A stretch of 64,000 nt of DNA from J054 sp965221985 (GCA_965221985.1 OZ244928.1:372001-436000), one strand, 5' to 3'. Numbered from the stretch's first letter, positions 7,827 to 17,472 are shown. Program-made: numbers and translations. Notes: generated from the sequence alone by a model not told the origin.

Positions 7827-9017
7827 ATGAGCAAGAAACAAGAAAAATTTGATCCACGCCGCCGCGAACTACTCGCGGGCACCGGCGCACTAGGTCTCGC
7901 TGGTCTGGCTAGTACGCCAGATCTCGCCGACGCGGCCAGCCATGGCGACGACGACATGCGGATATCGGCTGCGCAATCGGGCCGCTATGAAACCGCAGCG
8001 CTGCGCCGAGATTCGATTAATGTCGCCGCGATTCAATCCCGAGTCCGCGCCGTGGACCTTAAGAATCTTAAATCGAGCATGCAGGCTAACCTCGATCATG
8101 CCGTCAAGCTAATCAATTATGCGCAAGGTTCGCCTGAAGCCTGGGGTGGCGAGCGACGCTGGGGAGCGAAGCAAGACCTACTGTGCATGCATGAGTTTCC
8201 CATCCAAGGCTTCCAACCCTGGACCCGCAAAGAACTCAAGCGAGTTGCTTTCGATTTACCCGGACCGGAAGTTGAAGTAATCGGTGAACGCGCCAAGCAT
8301 TTTGGTTGTTATATCGCTTTTGGCTGTTATGCGAAAGACAAGGACTGGCCAAATCACGTGATCAATATGTCGGTTATTGTCGGGCCAACGGGCGAGATCG
8401 TGTCCAAGCAATGGAAGGCTAGAAATATTTTGGGCTTGTTTGGCGCCGGCGCATTGATCGGCAGCACCGTATACGACGTGCTGGATCGCTACGTCGAAAT
8501 GTATGGCTGGGATGCAACCTTGCCCGTGGCACGCACCGACATCGGCAATATTGCCATGACGGCCGTCGGCATAGAGCCCATGATTTATCAGTGTCTCGCC
8601 CTAAAGGGGGCGGAAATACTCATTATGAGTGTGACCGGCGGCTCCAATGCCGACTCGGCCATGGCCACGGCGCGCACCAATCGAATCTTCACAGTCGGCG
8701 TAGGCAATTCCGTTTCGCCAGACAATATCGGGTTCACCGACGCGGCCGGTGCCGATTCCGAAGGTACTGTCATCGTCAATCCCCGGGGTACGCCCATCGC
8801 AAAAACCAGCAATCCTCACGAGGACATCGCCTTTGGCCGTATTCCCATCGCGGATTTCCGTAAGACACGACGGTTTAGAGAAATTCCCGCGGCGTTGATT
8901 TTGCCGGTGCTCCAAGCCTATCAACCCGCGTTTCAGCCCAATGCATTCTTGGACGAGTTGCCGGAAACCTACGAAGAAGCAGGTGATCTGGTGCGCAAGA
9001 AAATGCAGGGCGGTTAA
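7827..9017 (+). CDS. Tat-exported nitrilase-superfamily protein with substituted catalytic Cys
   Basis: 396 residues. The N-terminus has a twin-arginine signal (RRRELLAGTGALGLAG, residues 11-26). The carbon-nitrogen hydrolase fold follows: strand INVAAIQSRV, a Glu in MHEFP (E123), a Lys in SKQWKARN (K195/K197) and the LALKGAEIL helix-strand after the nucleophile elbow. The elbow reads IAMTAVGIEP, so the position of the catalytic Cys is Thr245 by my alignment. It may be inactive on amides or nitriles or use other chemistry. The start at 7827 is chosen because GGGAG lies 7 nt upstream; an ATG 36 nt earlier lacks this. Followed after 41 bp by a serine hydrolase gene. Confidence 0.82.
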   Translation: MSKKQEKFDPRRRELLAGTGALGLAGLASTPDLADAASHGDDDMRISAAQSGRYETAALRRDSINVAAIQSRVRAVDLKNLKSSMQANLDHAVKLINYAQGSPEAWGGERRWGAKQDLLCMHEFPIQGFQPWTRKELKRVAFDLPGPEVEVIGERAKHFGCYIAFGCYAKDKDWPNHVINMSVIVGPTGEIVSKQWKARNILGLFGAGALIGSTVYDVLDRYVEMYGWDATLPVARTDIGNIAMTAVGIEPMIYQCLALKGAEILIMSVTGGSNADSAMATARTNRIFTVGVGNSVSPDNIGFTDAAGADSEGTVIVNPRGTPIAKTSNPHEDIAFGRIPIADFRKTRRFREIPAALILPVLQAYQPAFQPNAFLDELPETYEEAGDLVRKKMQGG

Positions 9018-9058
9018 AAACAGTCTTAGAGTCCGCTCTAGCGACCGGAAATTAACGT

Positions 9059-10276
9059 ATGCGAAAACTAAGTCTGGCACTTTTAATCGCCGTGGCAATT
9101 CCCGCAATGGCTCTAACCGGACTGTATTTGTCCGACCCATTACTAGTGAGCCGATTTATTAGCCTATTTGCCGAAGAAGATGGCAGCTACGAAAATCTAA
9201 CCCCGCGCGCCAAAATCCGGGGAGCGCGGCCCGTAGATTTACCTCTTGCCTCGGCAGCTGAAAAGACCATCACGGCTGATGCGCTGACGGCCATGAGACG
9301 CTACGCCGCCGACCAAGATTCATTCGCGCTCATTGTACTGCACCAGGGCGTCATACAAACGGAATGGTACGCCGACGGCTGGTCGCAAGATTCACTCACC
9401 CAATCACAGTCCATGCACAAGAGCATTCTGCCAATACTCATCGGTGCGGCCTTGCGCGATGGTGACATTGAATCCCTTGACGACCCAGTGGATCGATATT
9501 TGCAAGAGTGGCGTGAAGACCCTAGGGGCAGCATCACCGTTAGGCAAATGTTGCAGATGTCCAGCGGTCTACTGGAATATTCGTTTTCCTTGAATCCATT
9601 CAGTGATGCTTTTCAGTGGCTTTTCGCCAGCGATTCCGCGGCAATCCAACTGGATACTCCATTAGACTGGGAACCTGGGAGCAAGTTTGAGTACAACAAC
9701 GTCAATAGCGAACTACTCGGCTTGATCATCGAGCGCGCCACGGGCAGTGGATACGCTGACTACTTGCAAAAAAAATTATGGACGCCCATGGGCGGGGAGC
9801 GGGCTGAACTCTGGCTGGATAGTGAGGCGGCCGGCAAAGTGCATTCGTCCTGCTGCCTACTCACCACCGCGCGAGATTGGGCACGATTCGGCTTGCTGTT
9901 GCTAGGCCGGGGCACCGTCAATGGCCAGCGCGTTGTCGAGGATGCCTTTTTCGAACGCATGATCGGCCCCTCGCCGAACAGCGATTGGTACGGTTACCAG
10001 ATTTGGCTGGGCTATTCACGCGAACCTAATCCGCGATCCGAGTTACTAGCGGGCGGCTACCAGCGGCAGGATCCTTTTATTGCCGATGATGCTTACTATG
10101 CATCGGGCTTTGGTGCACAACGCGTTTACGTCGTGCCCTCGGCCCAGTTGGTCATTGTTCGCATGGGACCTTCCGGCGGCCGCAAGCCCGTGAAAGAAAC
10201 TTGGGACAATAGTTTCTTGGTGAATACAGCCATAGGCGGATTGATACCGAAGAAAATCGAGATGATAGAAAACTAG
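9059..10276 (+). CDS. Serine hydrolase, class C beta-lactamase fold (NylB-like)
   Basis: 405 residues with an N-terminal signal/anchor (LALLIAVAIPAMALTGLYL). Catalytic Ser-x-x-Lys is SMHK (about residues 118-121), the Tyr motif is YNN (FEYNNVNSELLG), and the C-terminal GFGAQRVYVVP strand corresponds to the third motif region. The same fold is found in 6-aminohexanoate-dimer hydrolase, esterases and penicillin-binding proteins, so the substrate is open. Its stop overlaps the convergent ttcA stop by 4 bp. Location behind a Tat-exported nitrilase homologue suggests a shared periplasmic amide or ester theme, which is inference. Confidence 0.85.
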   Translation: MRKLSLALLIAVAIPAMALTGLYLSDPLLVSRFISLFAEEDGSYENLTPRAKIRGARPVDLPLASAAEKTITADALTAMRRYAADQDSFALIVLHQGVIQTEWYADGWSQDSLTQSQSMHKSILPILIGAALRDGDIESLDDPVDRYLQEWREDPRGSITVRQMLQMSSGLLEYSFSLNPFSDAFQWLFASDSAAIQLDTPLDWEPGSKFEYNNVNSELLGLIIERATGSGYADYLQKKLWTPMGGERAELWLDSEAAGKVHSSCCLLTTARDWARFGLLLLGRGTVNGQRVVEDAFFERMIGPSPNSDWYGYQIWLGYSREPNPRSELLAGGYQRQDPFIADDAYYASGFGAQRVYVVPSAQLVIVRMGPSGGRKPVKETWDNSFLVNTAIGGLIPKKIEMIEN

Positions 10277-11094
10277 GCGAAACCCTTTTTGAGCCCCGAC
10301 ATTTCTTCTCGCACAAGTTGCAAATCCATAAAATTGAACAGTGAAGCATCCGCCATTTGGCTAGGCGATATGTTTTGTATCGCCCGTAAAATGCGATCGG
10401 TTCGGCCAGGATACTCGCGTTCCCAAGACTGCAGCATTTTTTTAACTTGCTGACGCTGTAAATTTTCCTGGGAGCCGCAGAGATTACAGGGAATGATCGG
10501 GAAATCACGAATTTCTGCATAACGCGACAAATCCCGTTCCGCGCAATAGGCCAAGGGCCGAATCACGACATTCCGCTGATCATCGGATAGCAGCTTGGGC
10601 GGCATGGCCGCTAATCGCGAACCGAAGAACATGTTGAGAAATAAGGTTTCGACAATATCGTCACGATGATGGCCCAGGGCGATTTTCGTGGCGCCGATTT
10701 CTTCGGCAAAGCCGTACAAAGTGCCCCGACGCAAACGTGAACAAAGGCCGCAGCTAGTGCGGCCTTCCGGGATCTTGTCGCGCACTATAGAGTAAGTATC
10801 TTTCTCGACAATGTGATATTCGATATCAAGATCATCAAGATAGGCCGGCAGCACATGCGCCGGAAATCCTGGCTGTTTCTGATCCAGATTGACGGCAACT
10901 AATTCAAATCGTACGGGCGCACGCTTTTGCAAGATTCGCAAAATATCAAGCAGGGCAAAAGAATCTTTGCCGCCGGATAAACACACCATGACCCGATCGC
11001 CCTCTTCCAGCATGGAATAGTCGGTCACAGCTTTGCCGGTCCGACGAAGCAAGCGTCGCTGTAATTTGTCCAGATTTGGGATTGTGGATTCCAT
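10273..11094 (-). CDS. ttcA: tRNA 2-thiocytidine(32) synthetase TtcA
   Basis: 273 residues. PP-loop ATPase motif SGGKDS near residue 37 activates C32 of tRNA. Two CxxC pairs, CGLC and CNLC, hold the Fe-S cluster that carries sulfur. The GHHRDDIVET motif is also typical. The start at 11094 is chosen over longer forms because AGGAAA lies 8 nt upstream and the protein then begins at the family's usual place (LQRRLLRRTGKAV). It follows the molybdenum-hydroxylase genes by 28 bp on the same strand and may be read through from them, although the function is unrelated. Confidence 0.95.
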   Translation of the reverse strand: MESTIPNLDKLQRRLLRRTGKAVTDYSMLEEGDRVMVCLSGGKDSFALLDILRILQKRAPVRFELVAVNLDQKQPGFPAHVLPAYLDDLDIEYHIVEKDTYSIVRDKIPEGRTSCGLCSRLRRGTLYGFAEEIGATKIALGHHRDDIVETLFLNMFFGSRLAAMPPKLLSDDQRNVVIRPLAYCAERDLSRYAEIRDFPIIPCNLCGSQENLQRQQVKKMLQSWEREYPGRTDRILRAIQNISPSQMADASLFNFMDLQLVREEMSGLKKGFA

Positions 11095-11122
11095 CGCTAA
11101 ATTTCCTGGCCTAGCAATGACT

Positions 11123-13363
11123 CTAATCCTCGCTGCGTTCCAAGGCTCGTAGCAATCGCCAAGGCGTGACCGGCATCTCGCGGACCGGCTCCCCAATAGC
11201 GTTAGCCACGGCATTACCAATGGCCGCCATGGTTGCCACGATGGGACCTTCGCCCACTTCTTTCGCCCCGAAGGGTCCATGGGGGTCAATGGTTTCCACG
11301 AGGATATGCTCTATTTCCGGAACCTCGAACGAGCGTGGCAATTTGTATTCTAGACGATTGGGGTTTAAAGGCTGCCCATCGTCCAAGAGCATTTCTTCAT
11401 AAAGGACTTGCGACATCCCCGAAAATACTTGCCCGTCAATTTGGCCTTCCACCGCTTGCGGGTTGATGGCACGCCCCAAATCATGGGCCGCGACCACTCT
11501 ATCAACACGCACAAAACCGGTGTCGCGATCAACAGTCACCTCGGCGATCTGGGCACCAAAAGAGTAAGCCATGGAACCACGCTTCGCTGGCGAGTTATAA
11601 AAACCGCGGCCCATCACCACGCGGCCCTCTTGGCTATGCAATAAATCGTAGACAAGTTTCGCAAATGGTATTGCGCGCTCCGGCTCCCCCTCCGGATAGA
11701 CTTGATGATCGCGAAATACCACGCTGGACGGGTTAACCGAAAGCTTCTCGGCCGCCTGCTTTTCCAGCTGCTTACGAGCGTCCATGGCGGCGGCTTTTAC
11801 CGCATTGCCCGTGTTGAACGTCCCCCGCTGCGAAAATGCGCCCATGTCGAAGGGTGTGACATCCGTATCACCGGCAATAATAGTGATGTCCTTGGCGGCG
11901 ATGCCCAATACTTCCGCGGCAATAATGGCCATGGTGGTATGCGAGCCTTGCCCCATGTCCGGAATGCCCGTGGCCAAGGTCACGCGGCCATCCTCGGCTA
12001 ACTTTATAAATGCGGCGGAAGCATCGTGCACGAAACGGCCCTTCGCGCCCGAAGCCATGGCCGATAAACCGATACCTATTCCCTTGCCTTTGGGCAGCTT
12101 CCCGTTCTTTCGCTTCCAAGCCGACTTGCTTGACGATTTACGAATGCACTCCTTTAGACCGCAGCTACCGAAATGCGTCCCCGTCATAGTTCGGAAATCC
12201 TTTTCCACCGCGTTTAGCAGCATGAAGTCCACAGGATCCATACCCACCGTTTGCGCCACTTCATCCACATGACGGCCCCACGCAAACTGCATTTGCGCAA
12301 TGCCACCGCCGTGGTGAAACCAGTAAGGCATATTGTTCGTATACACCAACCGGCCTTGATAACGAATCGCGTCAAGCTCGAAGAGCCAGTGCAGGTAAGA
12401 AGCCGTTAGATAAGTCACCAGAGATTGGTATTCGACATAGGCACCGGTGTCGAATGTCATATCGGCGTCAACCACTTTCATCCGGCCTTCACGAGTCACA
12501 CCGGTACGAAACTGGTATTCGGCGCGACCACCTGCGCGGCCCATCAAAAATTCCTCGTCGGAGTAAGCCCGAATCTTTACCGGCCGCCGCGCCTTTCGGG
12601 AAAGTACCGCGCTAATGTAATGATGGGGACGCAGGGTGCCCCGGCCCGTGAAAGCGCCACCAGTATTTAGAGTCATCAGTCGAACATTGCTTTCGGGCAA
12701 TTCAAAAGCCTCGGCCATGCCCTTTTGGAACAGCACGGCGGATTGAGTCGGCGTCCACAGGATTACCCGGTCCGCTCGCGAAAAATCCGCAACGGTGGCG
12801 TGAAACTCCGCATAACAATTGTGACTGGCATTGCTTGCGTACTGCCCTTCCACCACGAGATCTGATTCATCCAATGCACGATCTGGGTCGCCGTGGGATT
12901 CCTGGTTATAGCCGGCAATATTGCCCTTGGCTTTTGCATGCAAACGCGGGGCATCCGCCGCCAGGGCTGCTTTCAAAGTCGTGACTTCGGGCAAGGGTTC
13001 ATAGTCCACCTTGATCCGGGCTACCGCCTCAAATGCAGCCTCCTCATCCAGCGCTGCCACGGCCGCAATTTCCTGGCCGATGAAGCGCACGGTCTTGTCG
13101 AACAAGGGTTGGTACTGACCGATGGATAAGTCTGGACAATCATGATGAGTAACGATGCTCTTGACACCCGGCACGCGCTCCGCTCGCGAGGTGTCGATAT
13201 TCACGATGCGCGCATGGGCCTGTTCACTGCGTACCGTGCGACCTTGGAGCAGACCCGACAAATGTACATCGTCGGTAAACTCGGAGCGGCCCGATAGTTT
13301 GTCGAAGCCGTCCAAGCGCGGCTGGCTCTTGCCGACAACGCCCAGCTCAGCTTTGCGCGCCAC
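11123..13363 (-). CDS. Molybdenum hydroxylase large (molybdopterin-binding) subunit, xanthine oxidase family
   Basis: 746 residues. N-terminal a/b-hammerhead (KLSGRSEFTDDVHLSGLLQG), then the Mo-cofactor binding domain with GGAFTGRG, GGGIAQMQFA, GIPDMGQGSHT, QRGTFNTGNA and the near-C-terminal GAKEVGEG containing the catalytic Glu. The GTG at 13363 is preferred to the upstream TTG because GGGAGG lies 9 nt before it. The gene then overlaps the iron-sulfur subunit by 17 bp. The order FAD, 2Fe-2S, Mo is a standard operon. The FAD subunit points to a 4-hydroxybenzoyl-CoA-reductase-like enzyme, probably a CoA-thioester or aromatic substrate. Confidence 0.9.
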   Translation of the reverse strand: MARKAELGVVGKSQPRLDGFDKLSGRSEFTDDVHLSGLLQGRTVRSEQAHARIVNIDTSRAERVPGVKSIVTHHDCPDLSIGQYQPLFDKTVRFIGQEIAAVAALDEEAAFEAVARIKVDYEPLPEVTTLKAALAADAPRLHAKAKGNIAGYNQESHGDPDRALDESDLVVEGQYASNASHNCYAEFHATVADFSRADRVILWTPTQSAVLFQKGMAEAFELPESNVRLMTLNTGGAFTGRGTLRPHHYISAVLSRKARRPVKIRAYSDEEFLMGRAGGRAEYQFRTGVTREGRMKVVDADMTFDTGAYVEYQSLVTYLTASYLHWLFELDAIRYQGRLVYTNNMPYWFHHGGGIAQMQFAWGRHVDEVAQTVGMDPVDFMLLNAVEKDFRTMTGTHFGSCGLKECIRKSSSKSAWKRKNGKLPKGKGIGIGLSAMASGAKGRFVHDASAAFIKLAEDGRVTLATGIPDMGQGSHTTMAIIAAEVLGIAAKDITIIAGDTDVTPFDMGAFSQRGTFNTGNAVKAAAMDARKQLEKQAAEKLSVNPSSVVFRDHQVYPEGEPERAIPFAKLVYDLLHSQEGRVVMGRGFYNSPAKRGSMAYSFGAQIAEVTVDRDTGFVRVDRVVAAHDLGRAINPQAVEGQIDGQVFSGMSQVLYEEMLLDDGQPLNPNRLEYKLPRSFEVPEIEHILVETIDPHGPFGAKEVGEGPIVATMAAIGNAVANAIGEPVREMPVTPWRLLRALERSED

Positions 13364-13850
13364 TGTCCTGAGCCTCCCGGGCAATCATTTTCACCGCTTG
13401 CGCCACCGCTTTCTTAACTTTGATATGACCGGTGCAGCGACAAATGGCTCCGGCAAGGGCTTCATTGATGGCCTGTTCATCGGCCTGGGGATTACGCAAC
13501 AAGAGCGACCGGGCACTCATGATCAATCCCGGCGTACAAACCCCACATTGCACCGCGCCCAATTCCAAGAACGCTTGTTGCAAGGGATCCAGCTCACCAT
13601 CGCGAACCACAGCTTCCACGGTGGTTATGGCTCTGCCGTCCCATTCAAGCGCTAAGCTAATACAAGACAAAATCGCATGACCGGCTTCGTCATTCACGGT
13701 GCACACCCCGCAACTACCGCTGGTGCAACCACGTTTCGTGCCGGTGAGTCGCAAGTCGTCGCGAATGACCTGATTTAGAGTACGTGTGGGTTCAACCGCA
13801 AGCTCGTGCCTGTCGCCATTTACGGTCAAATTAATGAGCGTCTTATTCAC
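13347..13850 (-). CDS. Molybdenum hydroxylase 2Fe-2S subunit
   Basis: 167 residues. The plant-type ferredoxin motif CTSGSCGVC with a later Cys, then the second cluster motifs CGVCTPG and CRCTGH, as in CoxS/HcrC/XdhC-type small subunits. It passes electrons between the Mo centre and FAD. It starts with an ATGA overlap with the FAD-subunit gene and overlaps the large subunit at its 3' end, so all three are translationally coupled. Confidence 0.93.
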   Translation of the reverse strand: MNKTLINLTVNGDRHELAVEPTRTLNQVIRDDLRLTGTKRGCTSGSCGVCTVNDEAGHAILSCISLALEWDGRAITTVEAVVRDGELDPLQQAFLELGAVQCGVCTPGLIMSARSLLLRNPQADEQAINEALAGAICRCTGHIKVKKAVAQAVKMIAREAQDSGAQS

Positions 13851-14848
13851 GACCGTGGACGCTCTGATGGTTCTTGCTCACGAATCTCATGCAAAATACG
13901 TCGCAGCATTACCCGGACCAAGCGCCGTTTGTACCCGGCTGGACTCCATAGATTGGTAATCTCACCAAGATCCGTTCGCGCCACACGCGTCGCATTTTCA
14001 ATACCCGAATCCGATAAGCCTTCCTCCAAAATCGCCGCTTCGGCACTTCGCAAACGCATGGGCTTAACACCCAGTGCATTCACGACGATACGCACCCCCG
14101 CCGGCTTGCGGTTACCGCCTGTGACTCTCGCCGCGATATTACCCAGGCCAAAGTCGATGCCCTCGCGCGGGGTTACTTTCATGAAAGCAGTGCGATCCGC
14201 GCAGGCAGGCACATGAATCTCAGTAATCAATTCATCAGCATGCAAGACCGTGGGTAGAACACCATCATCCCGGTAAAACTTCGCCAACTCGATTTCGCGC
14301 AAGCCACGCTGGCTGGCCAGCGTAAGCACTGCATCCAAAACGATCAGGGCGGGTACTGAATCAGCGCTGCTGGTCGCTACGCAACGCGCACTGCTCGCCA
14401 GAACATGGCAAGCGTCCTTGTCCGTCTTGTAGCAACCGGCGCGCGCATTGCGCCAGGATTCAGTTTGATTCGTAAACCAGCAACGCGTGGGCAGCGCCAA
14501 GTTGCCACCCAAAGTCGCCATATTGCGGACGTGGACAGACGCTACTGAGCGAATCGCTTTAGACAATATTGGCAAGACATCGGCAAGCCCTGCATCCTCA
14601 GCCAAGCTCGTGAGCGTCGTGCCCGCGCCGATACGTACGCTGCCATCGGATGCGATGGCAACGCCGCGTAGTTCGGATAGATCCCTGATACTAATGACAC
14701 GCTCGGGCACGATTAGACGCTGGCCCATACTCGCCATTAGATCGGTACCACCAGCCAAAATGGCAGCCCGGCCGTGTGATTCGCCCAGCATTTTCAGGGC
14801 ATCGTTAAGGTGCTTCGGTCTTAGATAGTTGAATGACGGCAGATGCAT
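13847..14848 (-). CDS. Molybdenum hydroxylase FAD subunit with extra 4Fe-4S cysteines (HcrB-like)
   Basis: 333 residues. FAD-binding motifs AGGTDLMASM and ATLGGNLALP are in place. Between them and the C-terminal domain is an insertion with Cys123, Cys139, Cys147 and Cys156. The spacing 16-8-9 equals that of the four cysteines that bind the additional [4Fe-4S] cluster in 4-hydroxybenzoyl-CoA reductase beta subunit (residues 122, 138, 146 and 155 as I recall them). Ordinary xanthine dehydrogenase or CO dehydrogenase FAD subunits lack them. First gene of the operon. In known systems this enzyme reductively removes a ring hydroxyl from 4-hydroxybenzoyl-CoA; the substrate here is not proven. Confidence 0.9.
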   Translation of the reverse strand: MHLPSFNYLRPKHLNDALKMLGESHGRAAILAGGTDLMASMGQRLIVPERVISIRDLSELRGVAIASDGSVRIGAGTTLTSLAEDAGLADVLPILSKAIRSVASVHVRNMATLGGNLALPTRCWFTNQTESWRNARAGCYKTDKDACHVLASSARCVATSSADSVPALIVLDAVLTLASQRGLREIELAKFYRDDGVLPTVLHADELITEIHVPACADRTAFMKVTPREGIDFGLGNIAARVTGGNRKPAGVRIVVNALGVKPMRLRSAEAAILEEGLSDSGIENATRVARTDLGEITNLWSPAGYKRRLVRVMLRRILHEIREQEPSERPRS

Positions 14849-14997
14849 GTAATCTCTCGCCCTGCCCCAGGGCTAAAGCTTAAGCGGACATGACAGTCAT
14901 CGTCGCCGACAGACGGCGGCGACACAAGCTCGCCTAGCTGCTATTAAGCGGAGTCACCGCTGCGCGAACCAGGCTTTAGCGGTCCGCGAAAGCTTGG

Positions 14998-16419
14998 TCA
15001 TTCCTCATCAGGGGAACCACCATCCAAGGGCAGCGTAAACGCTGCGATATCTACATCAGCAAAATACCCCCGCAATGGCCGATTCTTTCGCAAGGCTCCC
15101 TCGGCGGCCACATAACCCCAATTGACCAGTGCAGCTTGTTCCTCGCTAGTAAGCTCGGCGAGGCGCGTGGGCAGGCGGGCGATACGATTAAGCTCGTAAT
15201 CTTTTTCTTGTAAGCCTTCAATATTTTTAGGCATACCTTGCGTAAGTGCAATATAAGTAAAGAAAGGCTCGGTGCATTGTTCATCAGCGGAATCTTTGCA
15301 AATGGGTTCGCTGGCCAGGGCGAGGCTGCGGCGAAACAATTCTTTTGACAAATTACGCGCATTGAGATTACCCATCACATCGATGGAGCGCATGGCAATG
15401 GAGAAGCGTGAAGAGCCATAGGTGGCCGCCTCGATCTGCGTATTAATAGTCGCATCGCTAACGATGGAGCGCTCAGAATTTTGACAAGCATTGGACGCGA
15501 AATTGTCGAGTACCCCACCATCAACAAGTTGTACAGGTGCGCGCATTTCGCCGCGAGCTTGTTCACGCAGTGACTTTAGTTCGGCCCACAAACCATCCAC
15601 ATCTAGCTGGTTCTCGCCACGGGCGGTTTGTATAGCTGCTTCTTCTTGCGAGATATCCCATTGCACACGGGAAATCGCCTCACGAACTTCAACTTCTGGA
15701 CTGCGAAAGCGCATCAATGACTTATCGAGATCTAGGTAGACGGGCTCAAACACACCCGGAACCGCCGTTGAGGCAGTGACAATATCAGCCAACAATATTT
15801 TTGGATTGGGGATAAAACCCACGGATGGACTGCCAACACGATCCCGATAGAAATACCAGCTATAACCAAGACTGAGCTCGGTGGCGTGCAACTCAACGAT
15901 GGGGCCTTCACCGGGGGCGGGTAAATCGGTGAGCTCAGCACCATGAAACAAGTTGCTGTCGTAGAAATCTGGCAGCGGATTCGATACGAAGGGATTCACC
16001 GACGCGAGCACGGCAGAGGTATCGATGGACGAGCCCGTTAGAGCTAGTACCGGCTTGACGATTTCTCGTTCGAAACTTACTGGGGTGGCGATATTTCCAT
16101 CAAACTCCAGCTGATCCCAACGCACACCAAGCAGGGCTGCAAAGATCGCGCCGCCGGAAACGCCGGATAAGGATTCCAGACGCGGTAGCAGGCCAGCCTC
16201 GTTTAGACGCCAGACCACGCCCAAATGAAAAAGTGTGGCTCGATATCCACCGCCGGAAAGACACAGTGCAATGCCACTTTGCTCGGCGCCCTCCTGCCGC
16301 AAAACCGGAAGTTCCTGGGGCGCGGCCACCTGGGTTTGCGCCACTTGTACCGTGGGCAATTTTGAACTGCAGCCCGCAATGAGGACAAAAACAAGACAGA
16401 CCGGAATCAGATGTTTCAT
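14998..16419 (-). CDS. Patatin-like phospholipase lipoprotein
   Basis: 473 residues. Lipoprotein signal with lipobox IAGC (Cys17). Patatin domain from about residue 45: oxyanion motif GGGYRA, nucleophile elbow GVSGG (catalytic Ser) and the Asp of the dyad in VDGGVLDN. Acts as a lipid acyl hydrolase anchored to the membrane, probably in the periplasm. A helical insert of about 70 residues sits before the DGG motif. Single gene; the flanking spaces of about 150 and 264 bp hold no further gene. Confidence 0.9.
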   Translation of the reverse strand: MKHLIPVCLVFVLIAGCSSKLPTVQVAQTQVAAPQELPVLRQEGAEQSGIALCLSGGGYRATLFHLGVVWRLNEAGLLPRLESLSGVSGGAIFAALLGVRWDQLEFDGNIATPVSFEREIVKPVLALTGSSIDTSAVLASVNPFVSNPLPDFYDSNLFHGAELTDLPAPGEGPIVELHATELSLGYSWYFYRDRVGSPSVGFIPNPKILLADIVTASTAVPGVFEPVYLDLDKSLMRFRSPEVEVREAISRVQWDISQEEAAIQTARGENQLDVDGLWAELKSLREQARGEMRAPVQLVDGGVLDNFASNACQNSERSIVSDATINTQIEAATYGSSRFSIAMRSIDVMGNLNARNLSKELFRRSLALASEPICKDSADEQCTEPFFTYIALTQGMPKNIEGLQEKDYELNRIARLPTRLAELTSEEQAALVNWGYVAAEGALRKNRPLRGYFADVDIAAFTLPLDGGSPDEE

Positions 16420-16683
16420 CGCTGATGTTATCCGCTATCGCTGAAAGCCTGGCGGAATCTATCAATTTTGACGACAAAAAGAAAAATCTTCCGGCGCTGC
16501 CCGCAACCTGGGACTGTGGATGGTGGCAAAGCAATAGCCGTCCTCGCTATGACGGACTCCGTATACCCATGGTTAGAAACCAGATTTCACAGCCTATATG
16601 ATGGGCTTTTTTGGGCAGGACATGGCCGCATACCATGAGCATGCCGCCTTAGACGCAATAGCCCTAAACAAGACGACAAAAAT

Positions 16684-17472
16684 ATGCTTGCCAGCCTGAC
16701 TAAAGCTTTCGGCCTCATGATGATACTGCTCGCCACGACCGCGACGGCGAGCGAATCTCCTGATTTCACGGTATTGATCACGGGTGCCAATCGCGGCATC
16801 GGCTTGGAGTTTGTCCGCCAACTATCAGCTGATCATTGGCGGGTCATTGCAACCGCGCGTAGACCTGATGCGGCCACGGCGCTGCAAGAATTAGCCGCCA
16901 GTAATTCCAACATTGTGATCGAGCGTTTGGATGTAACCAACCATGCGGGCATCGACGCTCTGGCGGAAAAATACCGCGAACAGACCATTGATTTGTTACT
17001 GCTCAATGCGGCCCTGGGTCCTACACCAAAATCCGCCGGGCATCGACTCGCTAAACTAGATTTTGATGTGGCGCGGGAAAGTTTTGCTGTGAATGCCATT
17101 GGCCCCATGAAAGTCAGCCAAGCATTTTTCGAACAGGTGGCCGCATCCCAGAAAAAGCAAATCGTTGCACTATCCAGCGACTCCGGTTCCTTCGTGGCCG
17201 GCTCGCAACGCCCCATCCTGTACCACTATAAGGCCAGCAAGGCTGCGCTCAATATGTATCTTCATACCCTCGCCTTCGAAACGCCCAAACACGAGGTCAC
17301 GGTTATCATGCTGCATCCTGGATTGGTGGGAACCAATGAGATGCTCGCCCGTTTTCCCGGAGCACTCAAAACCAGCGACAGCGTTAAGCAAATGCTAGGG
17401 GTATTGGCAGGAATCACACCGGCGGACAACGGCCGCTTCATCGATTACCGCGGTGAAGACATGCCTTGGTAA
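16684..17472 (+). CDS. SDR-family oxidoreductase with N-terminal signal sequence
   Basis: 262 residues. The Rossmann motif TGANRGIG starts near residue 34, with NAALG and the catalytic Tyr-x-x-x-Lys in YHYKASK. The first 22 residues are a hydrophobic leader ending LLATTATASE that looks like a Sec signal peptide, which is odd for an NAD(P)-dependent enzyme. A second SDR-like protein with a leader is at 46.7 kb. Either these are exported or membrane-tethered, or a downstream start is used; no internal Met lies between the leader and the Rossmann motif. The neighbouring ligase gene starts 41 bp downstream. Confidence 0.8.
   Translation: MLASLTKAFGLMMILLATTATASESPDFTVLITGANRGIGLEFVRQLSADHWRVIATARRPDAATALQELAASNSNIVIERLDVTNHAGIDALAEKYREQTIDLLLLNAALGPTPKSAGHRLAKLDFDVARESFAVNAIGPMKVSQAFFEQVAASQKKQIVALSSDSGSFVAGSQRPILYHYKASKAALNMYLHTLAFETPKHEVTVIMLHPGLVGTNEMLARFPGALKTSDSVKQMLGVLAGITPADNGRFIDYRGEDMPW

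Noticed and set aside
14902..14923. Hairpin GTCGCCG/CGGCGAC between patatin and molybdenum-enzyme genes
   Set aside because: The loop is 8 nt and no T-tract follows on either strand, so a terminator call is not supported.
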